A stretch of DNA of 64,000 nucleotides, taken from the NCBI GenBank assembly GCA_007570785.1, contig ML664183.1, positions 12,606,416-12,670,415 of the forward strand. The letters are read 5' to 3'. Position numbers and translations under genes: made by a program. The notes beneath the pieces are model-generated. The model ran no database searches. It saw only the letters and a list, made by a program, of their open reading frames with translations, and was not told where the DNA came from. The stretch is from Antilocapra americana (lineage: Eukaryota; Chordata; Mammalia; Artiodactyla; Antilocapridae). The number at the start of each line of letters is the position of its first letter. Position 1 is the first letter of the stretch. Shown here piece by piece: positions 44,250 to 55,959 of the stretch.

Positions 44250-44800
44250 TTGACCCGTGTTCATCTATGAGAAGATTCAACCTCAAAAAGATGTTGAGAG
44301 GCTCACCCTGAGTCAAACTGTCTTACACAGGCAAGCAGGTGAGTCAATTCGTTAGTTAACTTCCTGAACAAGGACAGAATGGTGCTCTGGTTTACGGAAC
44401 TAGCTCTCTGATCTATGAGCATTCCTCTCTCTGCCTGTCCCTCTGGTATAAATTATTAGGTAGGTTTGGAAAATATGACACCTATGTCAGTGGAAAGTCA
44501 TTGTCAAAAACCATTCTACATATATTCTATACTTCTTTCCTACATAAATCTTAGGCCTACATCCTGGACCACAACTGGAGTACATGGTTGGATCCAAGCA
44601 CATGATGAGTCCAAGGCCTGCTAAAACCTGGGACTTTGTAATCATTTCTCTTTTCATATCTTATCTGATTGGTCATTTTCAAATGGTCCTTCAGGTCTGT
44701 CAGTTCCATTATCAAGCAATCCAATCCCCCTTTCTTTTAGATTTTAAAATTGTGGACAAATCAAGTGCCACATAGTCTCTTGCTATGCTGTAAAATCTTC
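44250..44800. other. Nothing recognised
   Basis: No gene or named repeat. Confidence 0.4.
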
Positions 44801-44804
44801 AGTT

Positions 44805-45005
44805 TTCAGAAAAATAATAACTGAACATTTTCTCTATACCCGGCACTGCACCAAGCACTATACATGCCATATATTATTGAAATTTGGAAACAACATTTTA
44901 AAGTAGGTACTATTATTATTCTTACTCTATATGCCAAGAAACCCGAAATTCAGAGAAGTCCTGTGACTTGCCTTAGGTCATTCACCTGGGATTCAGATCA
45001 AGGGA
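44805..45005 (-). repeat. MIR SINE, antisense
   Basis: cggcactgcaccaagcacta, gtaggtactattattattct, gtcctgtgacttgccttagg, cacctgggattcagatcaag. Confidence 0.82.
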
Positions 45006-45089
45006 GATTTCCTACAGGACCTGCCCCTTCCCCATAGTGTTTCTCATAATTCTGGAAACAGGATTTGAGATGTTAAGATCCATCTACTT

Positions 45090-45365
45090 TATAAACATTT
45101 CAATGGACATTTATTGAGTATCTTTGATAGGCACGGTCCCACGGTGTTTAACAAAGGTGACCTGAGAGCTAGCCCTTCCTCTCACAGGGAGTCAGACAGG
45201 TATTCAATTAATACAATCAAAGGTAGAAAGTCCTAAGAGCTACATTGGAAGTACAGATAAAGTGCAATAAAAATACACTAAGAAGGATAGTCAACAAGCA
45301 GGCAATAAGCAATGACTTCCTGGAGGGGGTGGCATAGGTAACCTCCTTGAAGGACAAATAATGTA
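45090..45365 (-). mobile_element. L2 LINE 3' end, antisense
   Basis: tggacatttattgagtatct, ctctcacagggagtcagaca, gtaacctccttgaaggacaa. Confidence 0.65.
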
Positions 45366-45404
45366 GTACTGGCAGAGAAAGGGAGTGCAGTCCTTCGCTG
45401 TGAG

Positions 45405-45600
45405 ATAGTGTGATGTAGTGAATGGTTTCAAATCCACTTACTAGCTGCTCAGCTTCACCTCTGGGCCCTGGTTTCCTCATCTGGCCGGGTGGAGGTAGTC
45501 GCATGGATCTCTCGGGGCTGTGCTGATTGTTGCGGGCGGGGCTAATGGATACAAAAATCTAGACCAGCACACAGGAGGGACTCACTAATGTTCTGTTCCC
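45405..45600 (+). repeat. MIR SINE
   Basis: gtgatgtagtgaatggtttc, gccctggtttcctcatctgg, cagcacacaggagggactca. Confidence 0.65.
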
Positions 45601-45604
45601 TTTT

Positions 45605-46665
45605 GGGTTCACTGAGTCATTTCCGAACTCACAACTCTGAGGCCACTGTCCAACAAAGCCAAGCCTGTGTTCCTCTGAGAAAGTTCCTCTGTTCCTTCCT
45701 CTCACCAAGGCTCTGCTTCAGTCAAATGTTCAAAAGCAGCCACTTCAACTCACAACACGGTTTGTAAAGGCAATGAGCACTGAAGCTTGACTCCAGTGGT
45801 GTGGCTGGGAGGCACTGTAAGAGAACAAATGGACTGTTTATCAGCTTTCTATCTGTCCCTAACAAAACCATGTGAAATGAGGCATTAAACTCCCGGTTTT
45901 TAAAAAGATGACAAACACTGGCTAATTTACTGGAGTAGAACATAGTGAGCTGAATGTTTAATTTTGCATTAAATCTATATCTAGCATTTTCATTAAAAAG
46001 GGCCAAATGTAGACTCTATTGATGCTTCAGTGCCCATTTCCAATTAATGCTTAACATTTAAAACTGTGCATGAAATTGCAAATGTATCCGCAAACACATA
46101 AGAAGGACCAGACTAAGTGCTGTGTGCTTACTCACAGCCAGCCATTTCTGAGGCTGCCAATGGATTATTGCAGGGGTTATTTGCCCACACCTGCCTGGGC
46201 TGTGAATAGTTAATATCCCTGATTACTTAGTTAAATATCATTTTAGACTGAGAGACAGAGACAGGCATGGAAGAAATAGGGGACCATATAACTTGTGTAG
46301 TGAACAATGAAGTCGTGATAGACTTCTTGATTCATGGTTGATAGTTCTAGGGTAATTAGGCTAGTATCCTGAAAAAGCTGTTAGCTTCCCTAATTATCAC
46401 TCATGGCCACATGGCCAAGGGACCAAGGAATAAAAAGGACCAAAGGTTTCAGAGTAAACATCATTATTTTTGAAAAAGGACTAATAAAAAATGATTTCCC
46501 CATTAGGAAATGAGAACTTTTACCTATTTTTAAAATAATCTTAACTTCAATATGTCTTACATGAAGCTATGCAAACAGCTAGGAAGAACCTCTATAAGGT
46601 AATTTCACTACTCAGAGTAACAAAAAGTAAATGCCATATAACTGAAAAGTTATATACTCCAGAAC
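45605..46665. other. Unassigned, single-copy-looking
   Basis: No repeat named. 45880-46240 resembles conserved noncoding DNA in texture (many ATTA/TTAA cores in mixed sequence). No gene. Confidence 0.35.
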
Positions 46666-46669
46666 TAGG

Positions 46670-46770
46670 AAGCAGGATAGTGTAATATTATGGAAGTAGA
46701 TTTTGGAGGCAGACTTCTTGGGTTTAAATCCAAGTCCTTGCCAGCAATTACCAACTGGCAACACCTGAAT
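46670..46770 (+). repeat. MIR 5' half
   Basis: aagtagattttggaggcaga, cttcttgggtttaaatccaa. Confidence 0.6.
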
Positions 46771-46779
46771 AAGGAATGG

Positions 46780-48570
46780 AGGAGGGTTAATTCTTAAAAG
46801 GGAGTGAGTTTGGGCCCCAAGAGGAGAATTGAAAGGGATACATGGAGATGGAAACAACAGATGTCTACGCTACTTCAAAGAGTGATAATATAACTGAGGG
46901 GTGGAGAGCAGGGACTCTTAAATCTATAGGACAGACCAGGGTCAAAAACCTAATGTGTGTAAGTTAAGGCTAAAGATTTCATTTCAAACTAGCATGGGGG
47001 TCCATAAAATAGATTCCCAGCCAGCCCTACTATATAATAGCAGCTGCATATTCAAGGTGTACCCCCCGCACAGTGGGGATAGTGACTAGAAGCCAACAGA
47101 ACAAGTTGTATAAATACAGCGTCCTGGAAGAGATTTATGATTGGTTTTAGATAGTGAAATGGGATGTGTCAGACTCTTCAGGAGAGCCAGAGGAATGATC
47201 TACAGACTTTCAGACATTGATTTTGACTTTGTGATTCATCTTTGTGTTTCATACATTCAGGTATCCCTCCAAAGTCATAGCACACAAGATCAGACACTAT
47301 GACAGAGACCAATTTTGAGTGCCTCAATACCACTCAGCACCCTGTCAGGATGGCTTTTGGTTTTAGGAATACCCACAAGGACTCTGGCACTACCTTGAGG
47401 GAACTCTGCTTTCTACTGGGTTCCAGGTTTCAAGAGAATAAAGTATGAATATCTAAGCCACTATTTTCCAAGTTATGTTCACAGAAGAGTCATTCTAAGG
47501 AAAATAATGAGTGCTACACAAGCAAAGTGTCCTTAGACCAAACAAATGTTAAGGATGCTTTGCTAAATAAGATTAAATTTACTTCTTTATTCTTCAGGAC
47601 TTTTCAGAGTCTTTAAGATGTTAATGGGCCATGTAAATATCCAAAAGAAAATAAGACCACTAAAGTTTGCAAGCTTATTTGATCTCAGAATCTTTTCTTC
47701 CCCATATCCACACTCTGCGTGGCTGGTATATTTCTCACAATTGTTTTGGAAACTACTTCTCTAAGCTTGGAACTGAGAATTTCTACTTCTCCGTTAGAAA
47801 GCTTCTAAAGAATGCTGCTCCCATAATAACAAAAGGCATAAGCTACAACACTAAAAATTTTCAGTCCACCAGAGAATGGAGCTGCAAAACAACCAAGGTA
47901 GCTGAATTCCAAAGGATAACAAGCCCTTCTGAGGAGAGAAAAGACATATCAATTCTTCTTGTGGCCAAAAATGGGAAGAATCAGTGATCATAAAATTGGG
48001 TAAGAAGAAAAATTCTTAAAGGCTGAGTATGGGCTAGCATGACAGTTAAGAGTCTCTAAGCACTCCAGACACAAGAGAAATTCCTGCCAGCTTGTCATCT
48101 CTTTTCCAAGAGTGTCCACTTGTTACCCATGAGAAAGACTGGAAGCAGACAGTAGACCTGAAAGATCCTTTTTATTGGTGGTACAATCCTATAGTATCTG
48201 CCAAGGTTTGAGGGCAGAGCAGGAGTACCTGGAGAAGTCCATTCATACTCCAAGTCATAGTTTGGAGGACAAGGTGATGCTTGTCTGCTCCTGGAGGAGG
48301 GATGAGAGATAGTCTTGTGTCTAGGAGTCAAAGCAGAAATTTGTTGGGCCCACGATCCCCCACTAATTCAAAGCAGAGTTTAGTTGCTATGGGGGAAAGG
48401 GCAAGAAATCTGTCTGCGTTCTGAATCCAGAACTTAGTGGGAGGCGGAGTTCGTCTGTCACTGGGACTGAAATGCTGAAAAATCACTGCCCTGGTCAATT
48501 TTTTCATGTCAGTGAAAGGATCAAGTCAGGGTAGAAGAGGACAGACTGGCTGGTTGGAAGGCTGGAGAGA
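46780..48570. other. Unassigned, no gene seen
   Basis: The longest repeat-free-looking stretch in this part of the window. Open frames (up to 106 codons, 47667-47987) show no family resemblance. No RNA gene seen. Confidence 0.35.
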
Positions 48571-48574
48571 GATA

Positions 48575-49145
48575 ACAGTATATCATAGTGGTTACTAAAG
48601 TGGTTACAAAGTGGCACACAGTGGTTCCTAAAGGAAATCAATATTCATTGGAAGAACTGGTGCTGAAGCTGAAGCTCCAATACTTTGGTCACCTGATATG
48701 CAAAGCCAACTCATTAGAAAAGAACCTGATGCTGGGAAAGATTAAGGACAGAAGTAGAAGGGGACAGCAGAAGGCTGAAATGGTTGGATGGCATCACTGA
48801 CTCAATGGACATGAGTTTGAGCAAATTCTGGGAGACAATGAAGGACAGGGAAGCCTGGTGTGCTGCAGTTCATGGGGTCACAAGGAGTTGGACATGACTT
48901 ATCGACTGAACAGCAACAACTCAGTGGTTCCTAGGCTGGGCTCTGAGGTCAGGCGGACCTGGCTTGGGATCCATGGCTACCATCTCACAGCCATGGGCAC
49001 TTTATCCAAGGTCACTGAACTTTAGTTTCCTTATGTAATATAAGGATGAGAGTAATAGTATCTTCCCCAGAGAATTGTTGAGAAAACAAGCCACAGTGTC
49101 TGGAACAGGGAAAGCAATCGATGAAGGCTAGCTGTTGCTTTGATT
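48575..49145 (+). repeat. MIR SINE split by a BovB tail
   Basis: MIR start acagtatatcatagtggtta at about 48577, resuming after BovB with tctgaggtcaggcggacctg, ccaaggtcactgaactttag and tgtctggaacagggaaagca. Confidence 0.75.
48631..48921 (+). mobile_element. BovB 3' tail with 12-bp TSD
   Basis: gctgaagctgaagctccaat, tgatgctgggaaagattaag, gtgctgcagttcatggggtc, gacttatcgactgaacagca. TSD cagtggttccta at 48619-48630 and 48922-48933, perfect. The 70-codon frame here is the last piece of the BovB RT, not functional. Confidence 0.92.
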
Positions 49146-49174
49146 ACAGCAAGTGTTGGAAACTGATAAAGAGC

Positions 49175-49565
49175 TGTTGAGTATTAGTCTGCTAGGGCTA
49201 CCATAATAAAAATACCATAGACTAGGTGGCTTAAACAACAGATACTATTTTCTCACAATTCTGGCAGCCAGAACTGTTAGATCAGGGTTCCAGTATGGTC
49301 AGGCTCTGATGAGAGCCCTCTTCCTGATCTGCAGATGGCCCTCTTTGTGCAGTGTCCTCACATGGCAGAGAGAGTAGAGACAGAGAGCTAACTCTCTGAT
49401 GTCCCTTCTTCTAAGGTCAGTAATCCCATCATGAAGGCCCTATTCTTACAACCTTATCTACACCTATTTATCTCCCAAAGGCCCCATCTTCAAATACTAT
49501 CACATTAGGGGTAAGAGCTTCAATACAGAAATTGGGGGAGAGAACACAATTTAGTCCAAAGCAAG
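49175..49565 (-). mobile_element. MLT1/MST-type LTR (ERVL-MaLR), antisense
   Basis: tattagtctgctagggctac, aaataccatagactaggtgg, cagatggccctctttgtgca, tcccaaaggccccatcttca, cacaatttagtcc: the complement of a MaLR LTR, near full length. No internal coding part seen. Confidence 0.85.
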
Positions 49566-49569
49566 TTAC

Positions 49570-50120
49570 AAAGGGCATTTTTTCAGTTGTAGTGGAAAGT
49601 CATTTTTACTTGACAAGCATCTGGTTCCCCCTTTTCTATTCACATCTGCCTAGTTTTCTACTAGAAATTCATTTAACCACTCTCAATCCCTGTGATTCAG
49701 GTGGAGCTGACCTCTTTATCCCTCTCTCTAAGGGTAGGGACAAGACTAAGACCTGGCAAATGATCTTATTCCATCTCCAGGCTATGGTGATAAGTTCAGA
49801 GATAAATGCATGTTCACCAAGGCAGTCCAATGAGAGAAAGTCCCAGGATTTTTGATGGAACTGTTGGAGAACAAAACTACTTCTATCTCCTGAAGTCACT
49901 AAACCTAGAGTCTCTGATCATGAAGAAAGACTCTGCCTGAGATGGAAGCCTCTGTGTTTAGAGGAAAGAAGAGTTGAAAAATAATGATGGAGTCATGAAG
50001 ACATTGTTTGAATGCTAAACCATCAATTAATTTAACTGAATTAATCTCTTTATAATATTGAGTAAACCCAAGCATTTTCTCTCAAATCAACTTGATATTA
50101 GACCAAATCAAATCTTTATT
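49570..50120. other. Nothing recognised
   Basis: Opposed frames (49532-49855 plus, 49669-49899 minus) are unassigned. No gene. Confidence 0.4.
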
Positions 50121-50124
50121 ATTT

Positions 50125-50640
50125 CACAACCTAAATGTCCATAGACAGATGAATGGATAAAGAAAATGTGGTACATATACACAATGGGATTTTATATTTT
50201 TATATTTTTCAACTATAAAAATGAATGAAATGATGCCATTTGCAACAACATGGATTAACATGATTGTCATGCCAGGCAGAGTAAGTCAGAAAGAGAAAGA
50301 TAAAGATCTTATTATGTCACATATGTGGAATCTAAAATGTGACACAAAAAGATGTATCCACAAAGTGGAAAAAGATTCACAGACATAGAGAACAGACTTG
50401 TGGTTGTCAAGAGAGATGGGTGGAGAAAAGAAGGATCAGAAGTTTGGGATTAGCAGATGCAAGCCAGTATATTGATATAATAAACATCCAGGTCTTACTG
50501 TGTAGTGCAGGGAACTATATTCAATATCCTATGATAAACCATAATGGAGAGGAGTATGAAAAAAGGATGTGAGTGAGTCACTTTGCACTGTAGCAGAAGT
50601 TAGGATGGCAGTTTGAACCAACCACGCTTCATTTAAAAAA
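50125..50640 (+). mobile_element. Artiodactyl L1 3' region
   Basis: cctaaatgtccatagacaga, ggtacatatacacaatggga, cagagtaagtcagaaagaga, gtagtgcagggaactatatt. Stops abound. Confidence 0.8.
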
Positions 50641-50649
50641 GAAATTTTT

Positions 50650-50768
50650 TTTTCTCTGCCCACATTGCACTGCATGTGGGATCTTGGTTCCCTGACCAGG
50701 GATCAAACCCATGTCCCCTGCTGTGGAAGCCTGGAGGCTTAACCACTGGACCACCAAGGAAGTCCCTT
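50650..50768 (-). mobile_element. Short CHR-type SINE, antisense
   Basis: gggatcttggttccctgacc, agggatcaaacccatgtccc, cactggaccaccaaggaagt. Confidence 0.88.
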
Positions 50769-51292
50769 TAAAAATCTTTAATGCTTCAAAAATACATTAA
50801 GAGAAAGGCTTTGTGACCTCTAAGTAGGCAGAGTTCTTAGACACAACATCTAAATTGTAAGCCATAAAAGAAAAAAATTGATAAATTGGACTTTATCAAA
50901 ATTCTAAAATTCTGTTCTATGAAAAAATACTGTTAAGAAAATGAAAAGACAAGCCATAAACTGGGAAAAATATTTGCATGATGATGAAGGATTTATATCC
51001 AGAATATAGAAAGAACCTTCAAAGCTCAATACAGAAAAAACAAAGTGTTTAAAATGGGGAAAAGATTTGAATTGACACTTCACCAAAGAAGATATACAAA
51101 CGGAAAATAAGTACATGAAAAGATGCTCAACATTATTAGTCATGACAGAAATGCACATTCAAGCCACAATGAGAGAGCACACTACTATAATGGCTCTTAA
51201 TTTTTTTTTTTACAATAATAAGTGTTGGTAAGGATTGGGAGCAACTGGAATGCTCACATACTACAGGTGGGAATGCAACATGACATAGCCAC

Positions 51293-51930
51293 TATAGTGA
51301 ACTGAATAAGTGTTTCTTCCTCCACCTGCCAAAATTCACATTCACTCTGAACCTCAGAGTGTGACCTTATTTGAGTAGGGTCTTTGTAGATAAAATTAGC
51401 TAAGATGTGGTCATAACTTATCAGTTGTTGTGGTTCAGTTGCTAAGTTATGTACAACTCTTTGCGACCCCATGGGACTGGAGCACACGAGGCTTCCCTGT
51501 CCTTCATTATCTCCCGGAGTTTGCTCAAACTCGTGTCCACTGAGTTGGTGATACTATCTTACTGTCTCATCCTCTGTCACCTTTTGCCTTCAATTTTTTC
51601 CAGCAATAGTTGATCAGAGTGGGCCCTAAATCCAATGACTGGTGTCCTTGAAAAAAGAGGAGAGGACACAGAAAGACACAAGAGAGAAGAAGATGATAGG
51701 AAGGACTAAGAGATTGAAGTGATATAGCCGAAAGCCAGGGAGTGGCCAGGACCACCAGGAGCCATCAGATCTAGGAAGAGGCAAAGAAGGATTCTCCTCT
51801 AGAGTCTTCAAAAGGAGTACAGCCCTGCCAACCAATTTCAGACTTCTAGGCTCCAGAACTGTGAAATAATCCATATCTGTTGTTTTAAGCCATCAAGTTT
51901 GTGGTAATTTGTTACAACAGCTCTAAGAAT
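51293..51930 (+). mobile_element. MLT1-type LTR split by a BovB tail
   Basis: Left: ctctgaacctcagagtgtga, ttatttgagtagggtctttg, agctaagatgtggtcata. Right: cagagtgggccctaaatcca, atgactggtgtccttg, ggctccagaactgtgaaata, gttttaagccatcaagtttg. Near full length once the insert is removed. Confidence 0.82.
51420..51612 (-). mobile_element. BovB 3' tail, antisense, inside MLT1
   Basis: ttgttgtggttcagttgcta, ggactggagcacacgaggct, ctcccggagtttgctcaaac, ctgtctcatcctctgtcacc. Innermost of three nested layers. Confidence 0.85.
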
Positions 51931-52435
51931 GTGAAAAACAGTTTGGCAGTTTCTCATTAAGTTAAACTCGCATTTATTATGTAACTCCAGCATTAAATTT
52001 ACAATCACACAAAAACCTTTATGTGAACTATTTATAGAAGCTTTACTTGTAATTTCCCCAAACTGGAAACAATCCAAATATCCTTCAGGTGGTGGACGGA
52101 TATGGCACATCCATACCATGGAATATTACTCAGCAGTAAGAGGAGCTATCTATTGCTAAAAGTTAAGAACATGGATGGATCAAAACTGCATTATGCTAAG
52201 TGAAAAAGCCGCACTTAAAAGGCAGCATACTATATGATTCCATTTATATGATATTCTAGAAAAGGAAAAACTATAGGAACAGGGAGCAAATTAGTGGATA
52301 CCAGGGAATGGGGGTGAGAAGTGGGGCAGGAAGAGGAGGGAATTTTGGGGGGTGATATAACTGTTCTCTATCTTGTGAGCTAGTGGTTATACAATGGTGT
52401 ATTGTCAAAACACAGATGTATATGGCAAAGAGTGA

Positions 52436-52795
52436 ATAATCTTACTGAATGCAAATAATAAATATTACATCAAAGACATAGAAACAACTTGCCAATACAG
52501 TATGCTTTGGGTATTTGTTTTCAATGTCATACACATATATGATGGCAAAATCTTCATATTTGCTTTGACACATTCAAGGAGGCTAAGATTTTTTCAACAG
52601 CAATTCAGTTCAAAACACATTACTGAGTCTCACCCATACTCAGTAGTTTCCTGTCCTGTGAAGGAGAATGACAGAATCTTAAGTATTGACAGTGTGGAAG
52701 AGTTTCAACAGGAACCACTTCTGAGCTGTTGTGGTAATAAATCAGATTTGTGTAATTTTCTCAAAATAGAAAATAACCTCACAACATCCATCTGA
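52436..52795 (+). CDS. Unassigned 120-codon open frame (97 codons from ATG)
   Basis: The frame is open from just after a stop at 52433 to the TGA at 52793-52795, with an ATG at 52502. I do not recognise it. What can be seen: an N-terminal hydrophobic/aromatic stretch (MLWVFVFNVIHIYDGKIFIF), a middle rich in Gln, Ser and His, and an acidic, Ser-rich C-terminal half (SIDSVEEFQQE near residues 67-77). It follows an L1M remnant and I cannot assign its DNA to a repeat. A frame this long is expected a few times by chance in 64 kb of A/T-rich DNA, so a real gene or an exon is unproven; a decayed retrocopy is equally possible. Confidence 0.15.
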   Translation: MILLNANNKYYIKDIETTCQYSMLWVFVFNVIHIYDGKIFIFALTHSRRLRFFQQQFSSKHITESHPYSVVSCPVKENDRILSIDSVEEFQQEPLLSCCGNKSDLCNFLKIENNLTTSI

Positions 52796-52799
52796 AAAA

Positions 52800-53040
52800 A
52801 TAAGATCACAAAAAGAGGAAGACAGAGGAAGATGCAAAACTGTCTGAGCAGTCACAAACCTTAAAAATTAATTACTAAATGTGAAAAAAGAATAATGGAT
52901 TTCAGTATATCTGTTCCGTATAACCAGGTTAGCCTGACTGTGAGTTACCAAATGAGAAATATTCATAGGACAGACAGATTTCTAGCCTTTTACCTAAAGA
53001 AAACAACGTCACTAAGCTACAGTGATCTTTCATCTTAGGC
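52800..53040. other. Nothing recognised
   Basis: A-rich; no gene or repeat named. Confidence 0.4.
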
Positions 53041-53044
53041 AGAA

Positions 53045-53250
53045 ACAGTATGTGTAGTTCTTAAGAAAGTAGGCTCTGGAGTTCATTTTAGTTTTAATCC
53101 TATAACTACTATCAAATCGGTAACCTTGGCCAAATCACTTAACCTGCAAAATGTGGATATTAATATTTATACTACAAAGTTGTGACAAATTACATAACAT
53201 AATGTGTGCTAAAGCTTATAATAGCATTCAGCATATAACAAACTCTCAGC
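53045..53250 (+). repeat. MIR SINE
   Basis: agaaagtaggctctggagtt, accttggccaaatcacttaa, tacaaagttgtgacaaatta. Confidence 0.75.
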
Positions 53251-53264
53251 CAAAACGATAATGA

Positions 53265-54770
53265 AAGAAAGAAAAAAGGTGGAAAAATCACATTTACCAT
53301 TTTCAAAACTTAGCACAAAGCTACAGTTACCAAAACAGTGTGATACTAGCACAAGGACAAACATATAGAACAACGAAATAGAACTGAGAGGTCAGAAATA
53401 TACCCATACATTTACAGCCAATTGCTCTTCCATGGGGGTGCCAAGAATAATTTTCGCCAAGAAGAATAGCGAAAGAATAATTTTTTCAACAAGTGGTGCC
53501 AGGAAAACTAGGTATCTACCTACAACAGAATGAAGTTGAACACCTTCCTCGCACCACATACAAAAATTAACTCAAAATATCAATGACTAAGATATTAGAG
53601 CTAAAACCATAAAACTCTTATGGGAAATATAGAGATAAATCTTTATAACTTTGGATTTGGCAATGAATTTTTAGATATGACATCAAAAGCATGAGCAACA
53701 AAAGAAAAAATAGATTTGACTTCAACAAAATTAAAAATTTTTTTCTGTACATAGGACATTATCAAGAAAATGAAAAGACAGCCCACAGAATGGGAGAAAA
53801 CATCTGCAAATCATATATCTGATAAAAAGCTCTAGTAAATGGCATAATTATTTCATCCAGAATATATAAAGAACTCTTCCAACTCAACAACAAAAAGACA
53901 AACAACCCAATTTATGGGAAAAGGACTTGAATAGACATTTTATCCAAAGAAAATATATAAATTACAAACAAGCACATAAAACGATGCTCAGCATCATCAG
54001 TCATTAGCGAAATGCAAATCAAAACCACAAGATGCCACTTCATACCACAAGGATGGCTATAATAAAAATAAAAAACAAAAAAGGAAAATAACAAGCACTG
54101 GTAAAGATGCAGAAATTGGAATCCTTATACATTGCTGGTGGGAATATAAAATGGTACAGCCACTATGGTAAACATTTTGGCAGTTCCTCAAATAGTTACA
54201 GAATTACCATATGACCTAGAAATTCCACTTCCACATATATACCCAAAAGAATTAAAAGCAAATACTCAAATAAATACATGAATACACATGTTTGTAGTGG
54301 CACCATTCACAATAAACAACAGGTAGAGACAACCTAAATATCTATTAACTGACAACTATAAACAAATTGCAGTATATACATACAAAGAAATACTATTTAG
54401 CCACAAAAAGGAATGACATATTGATATATGTTACAACACAGATGAACACCAAAACTGTTATGCTAAAGTTTTAGAGGCTAGACAAAAAGACAACATACTG
54501 TATTATTCTATTTATGTGAAATATCTTCAATGGATAAACCCATAGAGACAGAAAGCAGACTAGTGGGTACCAGGGGCTGGGGGCAAGGGAGAATAAGTGC
54601 TTGCTTAATGGGTACAGAGTTTTATTTCAGGACAATAAAAATGTTTTGGAACAGAATAAAGATGGTGGTTATAAAACACTGAGAATGTACCAAATGGCAC
54701 TGAATTATTCACTCTATAAAGATTAACTTCATGTTATATGTAGTTTGCCTCAATAAAAATTTGAGTATGA
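53265..54770 (+). mobile_element. Old L1 (L1MB-like) ORF2 3' part and 3' UTR
   Basis: About 1.5 kb in order: gtgtgatactagcacaagga, caagtggtgccaggaaaact, catcaaaagcatgagcaaca, catcagtcattagcgaaatg, tggtgggaatataaaatggt, actagtgggtaccaggggct, ending gtttgcctcaataaaaattt. Frames are broken by stops. It is the longest L1 fragment in the window. Confidence 0.88.
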
Positions 54771-54779
54771 ATTATATCT

Positions 54780-55380
54780 AGAAAATATTTAACTTTACTG
54801 AGAACATTAATGATGATTAGAAAAAAATGGAAAAAATACAACCCACCAGTAAGTGTTAGCTATTTTTTTAAATCTAAGGTTTTGCCCAATACAACACTGA
54901 AATAGTATAATTTAAAATATGAGTGGACTGGTAAGCAGGGCATCTGTTCTTCCGTGTCAGAGGATTCAGACAGTGAGACACATAAAGCTCCCTAATTCTG
55001 GGCTTCTTCAATCTGGTGCTTCGTACGTTCTAACAGTCCTTTCATCCGTGGTATAATGGTAATGAGCAGGAAGACCTAGATAGAACTGGATGCTAGTTAT
55101 TGTCTATTCAAAAGTTGGCCCACACCTTGGAAGGAGAAAGCTGACTATATGCAAGGATGAGTAAGAGATCTCTTCCTTCTGCAGCAAAATGCTAGTTCTA
55201 TTCCTTATGGCCAGCCACAGATACATGGAGTACAGAAATGAAATCGTAAGAACACTGTATTAGTCCAGAAACCAACATATTTTTAGATATTTAATATAGG
55301 AAAAGGGCCAAAAAGTAAGGATTATTGAATGAATTATTTCTGAATATTGGTTAGATATTTGAGAGAAATTTTTCATTTGG
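54780..55380. other. Nothing recognised
   Basis: No gene or named repeat. Confidence 0.4.
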
Positions 55381-55394
55381 TTCCTCATCTCATA

Positions 55395-55515
55395 GTGTTA
55401 GTTACTCAGTTGTGCCCGACTCTGTGCGACCCCATGGACAGTAACCACCAGGCTTCTCTGTCCATGAAATTTTCCAGGCAAGAATACTGGAGTGGGTTGT
55501 CATTCCCTTCTCCAG
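55395..55515 (-). mobile_element. Bov-A monomer, antisense, with 12-bp TSD
   Basis: gtgttagttactcagttgtg, accaccaggcttctctgtcc, gaatactggagtgggttgtc. No tRNA head: a single Bov-A unit. TSD cctcatctcata at 55383-55394 and 55516-55527, perfect. Confidence 0.92.
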
Positions 55516-55574
55516 CCTCATCTCATACTGTAGAACAAAATAAATTCCAAGTAGATTAAGAACTCAATGTAAAG

Positions 55575-55914
55575 AGCTTACCTGGTGGTTCGATGGTAAA
55601 GAGTCCTCAAAGCAGGAGACACAAGTTCGATCCCTGATCCAGGAGGACCCCACATGCCATGGAGCGGTTAAGCCCGTGGGCCATAACTACTGAGTCTGTG
55701 CTCTGGAACCTAGGAGCCACAACTACTGAAGCCCATACACCCTAGAGCCTGTGCTCCAAAACAAGAGAAGCCACCGCAACGAGAAGCCTGTGCACAACTG
55801 AAGAGCAGCCCCCACTCTCTGCAACTAGAGAAAAACTCGTGCAGCAACAGAGACTCAGCACAGTCAAAACAATAAATCATTTTTTAAAAGTAAAAAATAA
55901 ATAAAAAATTTAAA
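55575..55914 (+). mobile_element. CHR-type SINE, long form
   Basis: gcttacctggtggttcgatg head, gagaagccaccgcaacgaga body, agactcagcacagtcaaaac end plus A/T tail. Flanks aagaactcaatgtaaag (55558-55574) and aagaattcaatgtagaaag (from 55915) look like a TSD. Confidence 0.88.
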
Positions 55915-55959
55915 AAGAATTCAATGTAGAAAGAAAGGAGGGGTGGGGGAAGGATGGAA

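Larger units (their letters stand above)
50785..52440 (+). mobile_element. Old L1 (L1M) 3' region, interrupted by an MLT1 LTR
   Basis: Left part 50785-51292: gaaaatgaaaagacaagcca, tatatccagaatatagaaag, cttcaccaaagaagatatac, aggtgggaatgcaacatgac. Right part 51930-52440: acagtttggcagtttctcat, cataccatggaatattactc, gagcaaattagtggatacca. The parts join within the normal L1 wording, so the LTR at 51293-51930 inserted later. Confidence 0.82.

Noticed and set aside
53265..54770. L1 ORF2 region as a functional gene
   Set aside because: Stops and indels in every frame; truncated at the 5' end.
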